Shown here: positions 1 through 8,927 of the stretch, piece by piece | How the letters are laid out: each line of letters begins with the position of its first letter | Numbering within the stretch: the stretch's first letter is position 1 | Assembly: GCA_035937155.1 (NCBI GenBank) | Contig: DASYVJ010000003.1 | Location: 11,622-75,621 of the forward strand | DNA length: 64,000 nt | Direction: 5' to 3' | From: Palsa-870 sp035937155 | GTDB taxonomy: Bacteria > Chloroflexota > Dormibacteria > Dormibacterales > Dormibacteraceae | Made by a program: the position numbers and the translations under genes | Notes under the pieces: model-generated | The model's database searches: none | Told to the model about the DNA's origin: nothing | Seen by the model: only the letters and a program-made list of their open reading frames with translations

Positions 1-1216
1 TGTCCACGATCGCGGCTCGCCGGACCCGATAGCCACCCCTGACCAGCGCGATCAGGTCGCGCGCATGCGTCGAAGGCTCGCAGGACACGTACACCAGCCG
101 GTCGACGCCGAGCCGGATCAGCTCTCCGATCGCCGCCGGTTCGCAGCCTGCACGCGGCGGATCCAGGATCGCCGCCTGGTGCTGCCCGAGCCGCACCTGG
201 CGCAGCACCGTTTCCACCTTCCCGGGTAGGTACTCGACCTTGGCCGCGTTGATGCGCGCATTCAGGCGACCCAGCTGGACGGCGCGCGGGTTCTCCTCGA
301 TCGCTGTCACGCCCGCGGCGTCGCGCGCGACCGCGACCGATAGGGTCCCGATGCCCGCGTAGAGGTCGAGCACGCGATCGGTTGGACCGGCCCCGAGCAT
401 GTCGAGCGCCGTTCGGTACAGGACCAGCATCTGCTGGTAGTTGGTCTGCACGAAGGTGTCGCTGCGCACGCGAAATGTGAGGTCCCAGAAGTCCAGCGTC
501 ATGGCGTCGTCGAGCAGCACTTGATCGGGCAACAGCTCGGCCACTCGGGCGGCGAATTCTTCGCGCGGCCAACGAGGCTCGCGGCCACGGTGACGCATCC
601 GCCAGAGCAGGCCTCGCCCACCGGGCTCCACGGTGAGGAGCAGGTTCTGCAGGTCCTCGAGCTTCATCTCGCTGGCGGCCTGCGCGAAGGCCGGCAGCGC
701 TTGCTCGATCCGCAGGTTGTGGATCAGGCAAGAATCGATAGGCAAAACCGAGTGCGAACGAAGCCGGTGAAAACCGAAACGCCACGTGCCGACATCTGAA
801 TTGGCGCCCTGCGCGCGACCGGCGGAGATCGCCTCGAACTCGCCGCGGATCCGATAGCGCCACGGTTCTTCCATACCGAGGACCGGCGTGTCGGGCGGGA
901 GGCGAAGGCCCGCGCGAGACCAGGCCTCTTCGACCACCTGGCGCTTGAGCTCCAGCTGGTGCGAGTACACAGCATGCTGGAGCTGGCACCCGCCACATTC
1001 GCCGAAGTAAGGACACGGAGCGGCAACGCGGTGCGGTGAAGGCTCGATGACTCGTGTCGCTGCGGCCACGGCGACGCCGCCTTGCCGGCCGCGCGGCTCG
1101 GCCTCCACGACCTCGCCCGGCAGGGCGTAGTTGACAAGCCACACCTTGCCATCGTCTCGGGCTACCGCCGCGCCGCCATGCGCCGGCGCGGTCGGCCGCA
1201 GGATCAACGGCGCCAC
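1..1216 (-). CDS. RNA (uracil-5-)-methyltransferase, RumA/TrmA family (3' end off window)
   Basis: This is a SAM-dependent enzyme that makes 5-methyluridine in rRNA or tRNA. About 405 residues are visible and the C-terminus runs off the left edge. The N-terminal part has a TRAM-like stretch (AHGGAAVARDDGKVW, then ALPGE). A cysteine cluster CPYFGECGGCQLQH near residue 65 is the usual [4Fe-4S] site. The SAM-binding motif LDLYAGIGTLSVAVA lies near residue 281, followed by DPPRAG and the catalytic-cysteine segment YVSCEPSTHARDL near residue 373. The best start is a GTG at 1216, which overlaps the 3' end of the upstream PHP gene by 13 bases and suggests translational coupling. The family covers RlmD, RlmCD and TrmA, so the exact target base is not assigned. 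Confidence 0.9.
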   Translation of the reverse strand, partial: MAPLILRPTAPAHGGAAVARDDGKVWLVNYALPGEVVEAEPRGRQGGVAVAAATRVIEPSPHRVAAPCPYFGECGGCQLQHAVYSHQLELKRQVVEEAWSRAGLRLPPDTPVLGMEEPWRYRIRGEFEAISAGRAQGANSDVGTWRFGFHRLRSHSVLPIDSCLIHNLRIEQALPAFAQAASEMKLEDLQNLLLTVEPGGRGLLWRMRHRGREPRWPREEFAARVAELLPDQVLLDDAMTLDFWDLTFRVRSDTFVQTNYQQMLVLYRTALDMLGAGPTDRVLDLYAGIGTLSVAVARDAAGVTAIEENPRAVQLGRLNARINAAKVEYLPGKVETVLRQVRLGQHQAAILDPPRAGCEPAAIGELIRLGVDRLVYVSCEPSTHARDLIALVRGGYRVRRAAIVD

Positions 1217-1995
1217 AAGGCCATCGGGTCGCGGGCGGGCTTGAACCCCGCCGCCTCGACCATCTGAGTCGCCAGCTTGAACCCCTCAGCGACCTTGTCG
1301 GGCTGGTGCGCATCGCTGCCGTACTGCACCGCCTGCCCCCCCACTTCGCGCCACCAGCGCACCACGGTGATGTCCGGACACAGCGTCTTGCCGCGGGTCG
1401 TGTTGACCTCGAGCACGCGCCCAGTGCGCGCGGCCGCGATGAGGATGGCGCGAATCTCGGCCTCGTAGTCCTCCTCGCGGTATGGGGCTAGGCCGTCCTG
1501 CCAGTAGCGCTTCGGGTAGTCGAGGTGGGCCAGCGTCTCGAACCCCTGCCCGCCGTCCAGCATGGCCAGGGTCTCGCGAAAGTACTCCCTCACGGCTCGC
1601 GGAAAGTCGATGCCCGGGTGGTCGCGGAACTGGCTCGCGTCGAGCAACTCGCCGTCGAGGCGGATGCAGTGGATCGACCCGTGCACCTGGTCGAGCGGGC
1701 CGGCCGCCAGCACCTCGGCGACCTCGCCAGGGAACCAGTGGGGCTCACCGAGCTCGACGCCGGTAAGGATGCGCAGCCCCTTGAACTTCGTCCGGCAGCG
1801 CTCGACCGCGTCGAAGTAGCTCGCGATGTCGACTGCATGCTGGCCCTCGTGGACGAGCGCCCAGTCGGCGTGCTCTGTGAAGGCGATGGCCGGCAGCCCA
1901 ACCTCGATCGCCCGCTCACAGCTGCGCTCCATGTGCCCCCGAGGGGCGTCCCACGACCATTCCGTATGGACGTGGAGGTCAGGCGGCAGGGGCAC
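1204..1995 (-). CDS. PHP-domain phosphatase, histidinol-phosphatase-like
   Basis: This 263-residue protein of the polymerase and histidinol phosphatase (PHP) superfamily hydrolyses phosphate esters at a multi-metal site. It shows the metal-binding motifs in order: DLHVHTEWSWD at the N-terminus, FTEHADW, GVELGE, a VHGSIHCI segment, TLAHLDYPKRY and YGSDAHQP near the C-terminus. The length matches HisK/HisJ-type histidinol phosphatases. No histidine biosynthesis genes lie nearby, so a role in histidine synthesis is family-based inference only. The gene overlaps the downstream RNA methyltransferase start. Confidence 0.85.
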   Translation of the reverse strand: MPLPPDLHVHTEWSWDAPRGHMERSCERAIEVGLPAIAFTEHADWALVHEGQHAVDIASYFDAVERCRTKFKGLRILTGVELGEPHWFPGEVAEVLAAGPLDQVHGSIHCIRLDGELLDASQFRDHPGIDFPRAVREYFRETLAMLDGGQGFETLAHLDYPKRYWQDGLAPYREEDYEAEIRAILIAAARTGRVLEVNTTRGKTLCPDITVVRWWREVGGQAVQYGSDAHQPDKVAEGFKLATQMVEAAGFKPARDPMALWRR

Positions 1996-2062
1996 CGGAC
2001 AAGGCTACCCGTAGTAGCGAGCCAGAGCGTGAGACGGCAGGCTGTGGATAAAATGGCCCGCG

Positions 2063-2386
2063 GTGGGGTACGTGGTGCTTGGTATTACCGATGCGCTTGG
2101 AGGGCCATTGCTTGGAATTGGTCTCTACCTCCTCGTACGAGGCCGCTTCCCAGCCTGGTGGAAGGACTGGATGCTTTGGCCCGGGGTAAAGGCCACGCCG
2201 GCGGTGGCTCGCTTGAATGGCTTGACCGCCATCGGGCTGGGTGCATCGTTGGTGGGGATCGGGCTCAGCTCCCTCGTGCCTGAGTTCGTGGGCGGCCTGC
2301 TCGTTTTGCTGGCAATCGTTGCCTACCTCCTGGGTGCCGGCGTGTTCGCCTACGGCACCTGGCGCTCACGCCGGATCGCGCGGTAG
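2063..2386 (+). CDS. Small integral membrane protein, unknown function
   Basis: The 107-residue product is not recognised. It has three hydrophobic segments (about residues 3-25, 50-70 and 75-97) and a basic C-terminal tail ending RSRRIAR, typical of a small inner-membrane protein. The chosen GTG start lies 68 bases after the divergently transcribed PHP gene. An ATG at 2054 opens a different frame that is rich in Arg and Trp and is not membrane-like. There is no clear Shine-Dalgarno, so the start is moderately uncertain. Confidence 0.6.
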   Translation: MGYVVLGITDALGGPLLGIGLYLLVRGRFPAWWKDWMLWPGVKATPAVARLNGLTAIGLGASLVGIGLSSLVPEFVGGLLVLLAIVAYLLGAGVFAYGTWRSRRIAR

Positions 2387-2414
2387 AGGCGCGACCAGAA
2401 AACCGGTCCTGGAC

Positions 2415-3269
2415 TCAGCAGGAACCCGCCGATTCCCGACACACCGCCACCGCGGCACCCGTCGCGTTGGCCAGCACTCGCCCGCCGAGCTGGCTGGCCA
2501 GGGTCACAGTCACGATGCGCTGCTCCGCTATCGCAGGGCACGCCGCGCCACCGGACGAGGCGTGAGGAATCGTCCACAAGGCAATCGCAGCGGCCGAAGC
2601 GGACTCCGCGACCACGCCCTTGTATTCAGCACCGCAGGGACCTGAGGTCGACGGCGCGCCCCAGAACTTGAAATTGATGACTCGCCCATCCTTCCCCACC
2701 GCGGCGCTTTCCGACGCCGCGCTGCTCATCCCGTCGGCCCAGTAGGCGGTCAGCGGCAGGGCAGGAAAGGCCAGGTCCCCGGTGACCACGGTCGATGTAA
2801 AGAGCCAGGCGCTCATCGTCGCAGTGCCGCGGTCGGTCTTGAACTGGGTGGTAGTGAAGCGCGCGCCGGTCAGGGCCAGCGCAGCCACCGCCGTGCAGTC
2901 CTGGCTGCGCGCGCCCGGTGGCGGGTGCGACCTCGCGGCGACAGCGTCCGCGGCCGAGATCGCAGGATAGGTCGCGTTCACTCCGTCGGCCCAGCTGGCG
3001 ACCGCCTGGCCGGGGACCCCGGAAGGCAGCGGAGCACCCGGCACGAACTTGTTGCACAGGCCGGCGATCTTGGCCTCGTTGCTCGCAAAGGCCCCGCCGG
3101 CGGGTAGGAGGTCCCAGAACAGGACAATCGGCCTGGGCACCTGGTCCGCCCGGAAACCCGCCCAGGCGGCGACGGCGGCGGTGGGTGGGCTTGGCGGGGG
3201 ATTGGCGGCAGCCGGACCTCCACAGGCAAACGCCGTCAAGAGCACAGCAAGACCAAGCCGCAGCTTCAT
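2415..3269 (-). CDS. Putative secreted protein or lipoprotein, unknown function
   Basis: The 284-residue product begins MKLRLGLAVLLTAFACGG, a basic n-region and hydrophobic core ending in a cysteine. The residues before Cys (AFA) are only a weak lipobox, so either lipid attachment or ordinary secretion is possible. A Pro/Ala-rich linker follows, then a domain with several cysteines (CNKF, SQDCTAV, GPCGAE, GAACPA, VAVCRE, terminal SC) suggesting extracellular disulphides. A start nine codons upstream is possible, but the internal ATG gives the proper signal peptide. It ends 37 bases before gatB's far side and is convergent to the small membrane protein gene. Confidence 0.6.
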   Translation of the reverse strand: MKLRLGLAVLLTAFACGGPAAANPPPSPPTAAVAAWAGFRADQVPRPIVLFWDLLPAGGAFASNEAKIAGLCNKFVPGAPLPSGVPGQAVASWADGVNATYPAISAADAVAARSHPPPGARSQDCTAVAALALTGARFTTTQFKTDRGTATMSAWLFTSTVVTGDLAFPALPLTAYWADGMSSAASESAAVGKDGRVINFKFWGAPSTSGPCGAEYKGVVAESASAAAIALWTIPHASSGGAACPAIAEQRIVTVTLASQLGGRVLANATGAAVAVCRESAGSC

Positions 3270-3305
3270 GCCGTACCGAACGGGCCTCGGCTCCACGCCG
3301 TAACG

Positions 3306-4766
3306 CTAGCCGAGCAGTCGCTCCAGGAGCTTCATGGCGACCTTGCGATTGGCTTGCGGAGCTCCCCTCGTGAGATCGGCCATGAGTGCGCCGATCGCCT
3401 GCTTTTTGCCCGCACGGTAATCCTCGACCGCGCGCGGGTTGGCCGCCATCACCGCCTGCAGCTCAGCCTGCAGCGCCGACTCGTCGCTGACCTGGGCGAA
3501 GCCGTGCTCGGCCACGATCGCGGACGGCGACCGGCCCGTTTCAACCGACTCGAGCAGCACCTCACGTGCCTGGTCGCGGGTGATGCTTCCAGCCGTCACC
3601 AACTTCACCAGCTCGGCGAGATGCTCAGCGGTGGGAAATTTGCCGCTCGGCGCCACCTCGCCGATGATCCAGTTCGCCGTGTGTTTTGCGTCCGCTCCCG
3701 CGGTGGCGGCCCCTTCGAAAAGGTCCGCGAGGTCACGGTCGGCGGCGATGAGCACGGCGTCCGCTGCCGGCAGCCCGTACTGCGAGACCAACCGCTCCCG
3801 GCGCGAGCCTGGCAGTTCCGGCAGTGCGCGGCGAAGCTCCTCGATCCAGGCGGCATCGAGCTCGAGCGGTGGAAGGTCCGGCTCTGGGAAATACCGGTAG
3901 TCCTCGGCGAACTCCTTGCTGCGCTGCGAGAACGTGCGCTGCTCGGCGTCCGACCAGCCGCGCGTCTCCTGCACCACGGTGCCGCCCGACTCGAGGACCT
4001 CTGACTGGCGTGATACCTCATAGAGGATCGCGCGATGTAGAGCGCGGAACGAGTTGATGTTCTTGACCTCGGTTTTCACTCCGAGCTCATCGGATCCGGC
4101 GCGGCGGATCGAGATGTTTGGTTCGGCCCTCAGCTGGCCCTTTTCCATGTCCGCCTCGGATGCGCCGATCGTGCGAAGCAGGGTGCGCAGGGCGACCGCG
4201 TAGTCGCGAGCCTCGTCGGCGGAGCGCAGATCAGGTTCGGTGACGATCTCCATCAACGGCACGCCGGCGCGGTTGAGGTCGACGAAGGATTCCCACGCTT
4301 TGTGGAGCTTGTCGCCCGCGTGGATGAGCTTCCCGGTGTCTTCCTCGAGGTGAACACGGCGGATGCGGACCCGCCGACCGCCGACTTCCAGGTGGCCATT
4401 GATGCTCATCGGCAGGTCGTACTGGCTGATCTGGTAGCCCTTCGGCAGGTCCGGATACATGTAGTTCTTGCGGTCGAACTTGGTGTGGCGCGGGATTTCG
4501 CACCTGAGCGCGAGCGCCGTCTTGAGGCAGGCCTCGACCGCCGCCTTGTTGATGACCGGCAGAGTGCCCGGCATGCCGAGGCAGACCTCGCACACGTTGG
4601 AGTTGGGCGGGTCGCCAAGGGGCCCCACGGCGCAGCCGCAGAACATCTTTGAGCGCGTGGTCGGCTGGACGTGGACTTCCATGCCGATGACAACTTCCCA
4701 TCCTCCCCGCTCGCCGGGGAGGTCCGGCGAAGCCGGGGTGGGGGGTTTCCGATTTGCATCAGGCAA
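3306..4766 (-). CDS. gatB: Aspartyl/glutamyl-tRNA amidotransferase subunit B
   Basis: GatB activates the side chain of mischarged Glu-tRNA(Gln) or Asp-tRNA(Asn) for transamidation within the GatCAB complex. The conserved core runs from WEVVIGMEVHVQ through FCGCAVGPLGDPPN, CEVCLGMPG, DRKNYMYPDLPKGYQ and RIRRVHLEEDTGK to the C-terminal YqeY-like domain (SGKFPTAEHLAELV, ending MKLLERLLG). No ATG or GTG sits just before the core. A TTG at 4764-4766 has a GGAGG nine bases upstream inside gatA and is the preferred start, giving about 486 residues. An ATG at 4802 inside gatA is the alternative. The first 20 or so residues are encoded by an interspersed repeat (see repeat at 4702). Confidence 0.93.
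   Translation of the reverse strand: MPDANRKPPTPASPDLPGERGGWEVVIGMEVHVQPTTRSKMFCGCAVGPLGDPPNSNVCEVCLGMPGTLPVINKAAVEACLKTALALRCEIPRHTKFDRKNYMYPDLPKGYQISQYDLPMSINGHLEVGGRRVRIRRVHLEEDTGKLIHAGDKLHKAWESFVDLNRAGVPLMEIVTEPDLRSADEARDYAVALRTLLRTIGASEADMEKGQLRAEPNISIRRAGSDELGVKTEVKNINSFRALHRAILYEVSRQSEVLESGGTVVQETRGWSDAEQRTFSQRSKEFAEDYRYFPEPDLPPLELDAAWIEELRRALPELPGSRRERLVSQYGLPAADAVLIAADRDLADLFEGAATAGADAKHTANWIIGEVAPSGKFPTAEHLAELVKLVTAGSITRDQAREVLLESVETGRSPSAIVAEHGFAQVSDESALQAELQAVMAANPRAVEDYRAGKKQAIGALMADLTRGAPQANRKVAMKLLERLLG
4702..4747 (-). repeat. Two-hairpin intergenic repeat, copy a, inside the gatA-gatB junction
   Basis: On the minus strand it reads CCCCCCACCCCGGC, TTCG, CCGG, then CTCCCCGGCGAGCGGGGAG, the same two-hairpin form as copies b-g. 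It lies between the gatA stop and the GatB conserved core and is in frame with gatB. Confidence 0.8.
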
Positions 4767-6222
4767 GGGGTGCAACCTCCGCCTTGACCCCGCTGGCCTC
4801 CTCATACGCGCGCGCCACGCGAAGGGCGACGTTCTCGCCCCACTGCGGAGCGAGCACTTGAAGCCCGACCGGCAGGCCTTCCGACATCCCACACGGCACG
4901 CTGATCCCCGGCAGCCCAGCAAGGTTGCCGCCGAGCGTCAGGACATCGCACAGGTACATCGACAGAGGGTCCTGTGTTTTCGAGCCGAGCGGGAAAGCCA
5001 CCGTGGGCGAGGTCGCGCTGACGATGGCGTCGCATTTCTGAAAGGCCTCGTCGAAATCGCGCTTGATGAGCGTACGCACCTTTTGCGCCTTCAGGTAGTA
5101 GGCGTCGTAGTAGCCGCTGGACAGGGCGTATGTGCCGAGCATCACGCGCCGCCTGACCTCGGTGCCGAAACCTTTGCGCCGCGTGCGCATGTAACCCTCG
5201 GTGATGTTCTGCGCGTCCTCGGTGGAAATCCCGTACCTGACGCCATCGAACCTTGCGAGGTTGGATGAGCATTCAGCCGGCGCGATGATGTAATACGCGG
5301 CGAGGCCATAGTCGGTGTGCGGAAGTGAGACATCAACGATCTCCGCACCGGCGTCACGCAAGGTCTTGATCGCCTGGTCCACGGCGGCCTTCACGCCCTT
5401 CTCCATGCCCTCGACGTCGTAGTACTCGCGCGGGACGCCGAGGCGCATGCCCTTCACGGCGTCCCCATAGTTGTTCAGCACGTCCCGGCCGGTGCGATCG
5501 GATGACGTTGCATCGAGCGGGTCACGGCCGGCCATGAGCGCAAGGGTTATCGCAGCGTCGTCCACGCATCGCGCGAAGGGCCCGACCTGGTCCAGGCTCG
5601 AAGCAAAAGCGATCAGGCCGTACCGGCTGACGCGCCCATACGTTGGTTTCATCCCCACCACGCCGCAGAGCGCTGCCGGCTGGCGAATCGAGCCGCCCGT
5701 GTCGGTGCCGAGCGCGATCATCGCCTCGCCCGCGGCGACCGCGGCGGCGCTTCCGCCCGAGCTTCCTCCCGGCACTCGATCGAGATCCCACGGATTGTGC
5801 GTGGGGAAGTAGCTGGAGTTCTCGGTCGAGCTGCCCATCGCGAACTCGTCGCAATTGGTCACCCCCAGCATCACGGCGCCGGCCTCGAACAGGCGGGACA
5901 CAGCGGTGCCTGTGTAGGGCGGCTTGAACCCGCTGAGGATCTGCGAGCCGGCCGTCGTCTCCACATCGCGCACGCACAACACGTCTTTCACGGCCATCGG
6001 AATTCCTACCAGAGCCCCGGTGTCGCCTTGCTTGATGCGTTCGTCCGCCGCCTCCGCCTGTTTCTCCCACAGCTCGGGCGTGAAGCGAAGAAAGGCCTTC
6101 ACTCGACGATCCAGCTTCTCGATGCGCTCGAGGTGCGCGGTAACCAGGTCGGCTGCCGAGATGGAGTGAAGACGCAGCAGCCGTCCCGCCTCCTTGATCG
6201 TGAGCTCGGTGAGCTCGCTCAC
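4759..6222 (-). CDS. gatA: Aspartyl/glutamyl-tRNA amidotransferase subunit A
   Basis: This is the glutaminase subunit of GatCAB, 487 residues, normal for the family. It carries the amidase signature with the Lys-Ser-cisSer triad visible: K79 in GIPMAVKDVL, S154 in PGGSSGGSAA and S178 in GTDTGGSIRQP. The GTG start at 6222 overlaps the gatC stop as GTGA, and the stop lies within the presumed start region of gatB, so the three genes form a coupled gatC-gatA-gatB operon. Confidence 0.97.
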   Translation of the reverse strand: MSELTELTIKEAGRLLRLHSISAADLVTAHLERIEKLDRRVKAFLRFTPELWEKQAEAADERIKQGDTGALVGIPMAVKDVLCVRDVETTAGSQILSGFKPPYTGTAVSRLFEAGAVMLGVTNCDEFAMGSSTENSSYFPTHNPWDLDRVPGGSSGGSAAAVAAGEAMIALGTDTGGSIRQPAALCGVVGMKPTYGRVSRYGLIAFASSLDQVGPFARCVDDAAITLALMAGRDPLDATSSDRTGRDVLNNYGDAVKGMRLGVPREYYDVEGMEKGVKAAVDQAIKTLRDAGAEIVDVSLPHTDYGLAAYYIIAPAECSSNLARFDGVRYGISTEDAQNITEGYMRTRRKGFGTEVRRRVMLGTYALSSGYYDAYYLKAQKVRTLIKRDFDEAFQKCDAIVSATSPTVAFPLGSKTQDPLSMYLCDVLTLGGNLAGLPGISVPCGMSEGLPVGLQVLAPQWGENVALRVARAYEEASGVKAEVAPLA

Positions 6223-6512
6223 GCCTCCTCCTGGATGGACGGCACTCGAAAGAAGCCGTCCACCGCGGCGGGCGCGTTGGCCAACGCGTCGGCCTGGGTC
6301 AGGCCATGGCGAGGAACGTCCTCGCGCAGCGTGTTGGTCACCTCGACCACCTGCGCGGTCGGCGGAATCGACTCGGTGTCCAGCTGTTGCAGCCGGTCTA
6401 TGTGGGCGAGGATGCCGCTGAGCTGCTCGGCGTAAAACTCCTCATCGCCGGGCTCGAGACTGAGGCGCGCGAGCAAAGCGACATGACGGACCTCTTCCTT
6501 TGAGAGTGGCAC
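6219..6512 (-). CDS. gatC: Aspartyl/glutamyl-tRNA amidotransferase subunit C
   Basis: The small 97-residue subunit wraps around GatA and stabilises the complex. The family core is clear: LSKEEVRHVALLARLSL, then GILAHIDRLQQLDTESIPP and LREDVPRHGLTQADALANAP. The GTG at 6512 starts right at the family's usual N-terminus, whereas an upstream ATG would add 23 unrelated residues. The stop overlaps the gatA start by four bases (GTGA). Confidence 0.95.
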   Translation of the reverse strand: MPLSKEEVRHVALLARLSLEPGDEEFYAEQLSGILAHIDRLQQLDTESIPPTAQVVEVTNTLREDVPRHGLTQADALANAPAAVDGFFRVPSIQEEA

Positions 6513-6522
6513 GAGGTCTAGC

Positions 6523-6882
6523 TTAGTTTCTGGACGAGTTGCGACTCGACACGAGCGCGACCAGCACTGGAAGGCCTGCAATCGCGCCCACGACGGTGAG
6601 CGTCATGGCAGCCGACGCGATCGCAGCCACTGTGCGAGCCCACCTTTCGCGACGAAACAAGCCGATCGCGCCGACTACGCCGACCACGGCGGCGCCGACC
6701 GAGTAGGCAGACGATGTCACCAGGACGAACCGGATGCGACCCACCGCGGACGGCTCAGGCAGAAATCCGAGGATGAACCACGCCCAGGCGAGCATCACCG
6801 CGACGCCGATCAAGAGCACGGGCCAGACCCACGGCGGTGTGTCCGCCGGCATGCGCGACGTCTGGCCGTGAGTCGCTTGCAC
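6523..6882 (-). CDS. Small membrane protein, unknown function
   Basis: The 119-residue product is not recognised. Three or four hydrophobic segments are visible (about residues 18-41, 50-76 and 84-110), with an RRERWAR loop that fits the positive-inside rule. It lies between ligA and gatC in the same direction, 20 bases after ligA and 10 bases before gatC, so it may be co-transcribed. The start could also be the ATG 10 codons further in. Confidence 0.6.
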   Translation of the reverse strand: MQATHGQTSRMPADTPPWVWPVLLIGVAVMLAWAWFILGFLPEPSAVGRIRFVLVTSSAYSVGAAVVGVVGAIGLFRRERWARTVAAIASAAMTLTVVGAIAGLPVLVALVSSRNSSRN

Positions 6883-6902
6883 CGCGGCAGTCTAGGCCAA
6901 CA

Positions 6903-8927
6903 TCACTTGGGCATGAGGGCGAGGAACTGCTCTTCGTCCAGGATGGCGACCTTCAGCTTCTGCGCCTTCTCGAGCTTGGAACCGGCCCCCGGCCCGGCGA
7001 CCACGTAGTCGGTCTTGGAGCTCACTGCCGACACCGCCTTTCCACCCAGCCTCCGGACCCATGCCTCGGCATCAGGCCGGCTCATCGTCTCGAGTGTCCC
7101 CGTGAAGACGAATGCCTTTCCGGTCAGCGGACCTTCTCCCGGCGCCTCGACCGCCTGCGGCTCGACCCCGGCGGCAAGTAGCTTGCCCACCAGCTCCCCA
7201 CCATTGCCCTGGAAGTACATCTGCACCTCACGGGCCATGTTCGGACCGATGCCCTCGACCTTCAGCAGGTCTTCCGCGCTCGCCGTGCGCAGCGTCTCGA
7301 GGGTGCCGAAATCGGCGGCGAGCAGGTCCGCGGTGGCTTCGCCCACCTGCGGGATGCCGAGCGCGGACAGGAAACGTCCCAGCTGTGGGCGACGGCTCTC
7401 CGCCAGGCGGTCGAGCAGGTTCTGACCGGACTTCTCGGCGAATCCGTCGAGCTGGACGACCTGCTCCTTCGTGAGTCGGTAGAGGTCGCTCGGGTCTCCG
7501 ACCCATCCGCGTTCGATGAGCTGCCCGAGCGTCGCGTAGCCGAGGCCCTCGATGTTCAGCGCGCCGCGGCTCGCAAAATGCCGGAGCCGCTCCAGGCGCT
7601 GCGCGGCGCAGAACGGGTTGATGCACCTGTGCGCGACGTAAGGTTCCTCGCGCACGACCTGTCCCCCACACACCGGACATTTCGCCGGCATCTTCCAACC
7701 CGGCTTCGGCTCCTTGACGCTGACGATCTCGGGAATGACGTCGCCGGCGCGATGGATGACGACGCGAGCGCCGACGTACACGCCCTTCTCGTTGACCTGC
7801 GCTTCGTTGTGCATCGTGATGTTGCGGATGGTCACGCCGCCGACCACCACCGGCTTGACGTGCGCGACGGGCGTGAGCACACCCGTGCGGCCCACGTAGC
7901 ACACGATTTCCTCGACCTCCGTCTCGGCCTCCTCCGGTGCGTATTTGAAGGCGATCGCCCAGCGGGGCGAACGGGCGACGAAACCAAGCTCGAGCTGCTG
8001 CGCGAAGTCGTCGACTTTGATCACGACACCATCGATCTCGTGCTCGAGCTCATGGCGCTTGCGCTGCCACTCGGCGTGATATTCGATGACCTCGTCGATC
8101 GAGTTGAGCCTGCGGCGGTGCTTGTTGACGCGGAAGCCCATCTTCGCCAGCGCTCCGAGCACCTCCCATTGGGATTTGCACTGGCCGGCAGGATCGAGCG
8201 TGTACATGAACGTCTGGAGGTCACGGCTCGCGGTGACGTTGGGATCGATCTGCCGGACACTGCCGGCCGCCGTGTTGCGTGGATTGACGAAGCGCGTCCG
8301 CCCGGCCGCCTCGATCTCGCGGTTGAGCTTTTCGAAGGCCGCGGTCGGAAAATAGACCTCGCCCCTCACGTCGAATACGTCAGGCAGACCTGCCAGAGGT
8401 GTTATCGAAAGCGGCACGCTGCGGATCGTGCGCACGTTCGCCGTGACGTCTTCGCCCACGGTTCCATCGCCACGGGTCGCCGCGCGCTGGAGTCTTCCCT
8501 TGGCGTACGTAAGGCTCATCGCGAGCCCGTCGATCTTCAGCTCGGCGCAGTACTTCACCTTGTCGCCAATGGCCGCGCGCACCCGCTTGTCGAAGGCGCG
8601 GATCTCGGTCTCGTCGAACGCGTTCTGCAGGCTGAGCATCGGCGAGCGATGCCGGACCTTGGCGAACTGATCCGAGGCTTCTCCGCCCACGCGTTGGGTC
8701 GGCGAGTCCGGCGTCATGAGGTTCGGCCTCTCCTCTTCGATCCTCCGCAGCTCCAGGAACAGCGCGTCGTACTCCGCGTCGGAGACCTCGGGCTGGTCGA
8801 GCACGTAATAGGCGTGCTCGTGGCGGCGGATCAGGTCACGTAGTTCCTCGACCCTGACCGCAGGGCCAATGGTGCGCGCAGGCGCGAGCAGGTTGGGACT
8901 TACTGATTGCTTCTTGCGTTTGCTCAC
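6903..8927 (-). CDS. ligA: NAD-dependent DNA ligase
   Basis: This 674-residue enzyme seals nicks in replication and repair using NAD+. Domains in order are: Ia (HAYYVLDQPEVSDAEYD), the adenylation domain with nucleophile K131 in AELKIDGLAMS, an OB fold, a four-cysteine zinc finger (CPVCGG ... CINPFC), a helix-hairpin-helix region (LSALGIPQVGEATADLLA) and a C-terminal BRCT domain (LTGKAFVFTGTLETMSR). The ATG start overlaps the stop of the upstream helicase gene by four bases (ATGA), so the two are translationally coupled, which fits a shared role in DNA repair. Confidence 0.98.
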   Translation of the reverse strand: MSKRKKQSVSPNLLAPARTIGPAVRVEELRDLIRRHEHAYYVLDQPEVSDAEYDALFLELRRIEEERPNLMTPDSPTQRVGGEASDQFAKVRHRSPMLSLQNAFDETEIRAFDKRVRAAIGDKVKYCAELKIDGLAMSLTYAKGRLQRAATRGDGTVGEDVTANVRTIRSVPLSITPLAGLPDVFDVRGEVYFPTAAFEKLNREIEAAGRTRFVNPRNTAAGSVRQIDPNVTASRDLQTFMYTLDPAGQCKSQWEVLGALAKMGFRVNKHRRRLNSIDEVIEYHAEWQRKRHELEHEIDGVVIKVDDFAQQLELGFVARSPRWAIAFKYAPEEAETEVEEIVCYVGRTGVLTPVAHVKPVVVGGVTIRNITMHNEAQVNEKGVYVGARVVIHRAGDVIPEIVSVKEPKPGWKMPAKCPVCGGQVVREEPYVAHRCINPFCAAQRLERLRHFASRGALNIEGLGYATLGQLIERGWVGDPSDLYRLTKEQVVQLDGFAEKSGQNLLDRLAESRRPQLGRFLSALGIPQVGEATADLLAADFGTLETLRTASAEDLLKVEGIGPNMAREVQMYFQGNGGELVGKLLAAGVEPQAVEAPGEGPLTGKAFVFTGTLETMSRPDAEAWVRRLGGKAVSAVSSKTDYVVAGPGAGSKLEKAQKLKVAILDEEQFLALMPK

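Noticed and set aside
1525..2283. A 252-codon plus-strand frame spanning the PHP gene's antisense and the small membrane protein gene
   Set aside because: Antisense to the PHP gene and out of frame with the membrane-type product.
7578..8843. A 421-codon plus-strand reading frame antisense to ligA
   Set aside because: Translation is Arg/His/Val-rich without family motifs, and ligA on the other strand is certain. High GC makes such antisense frames common.
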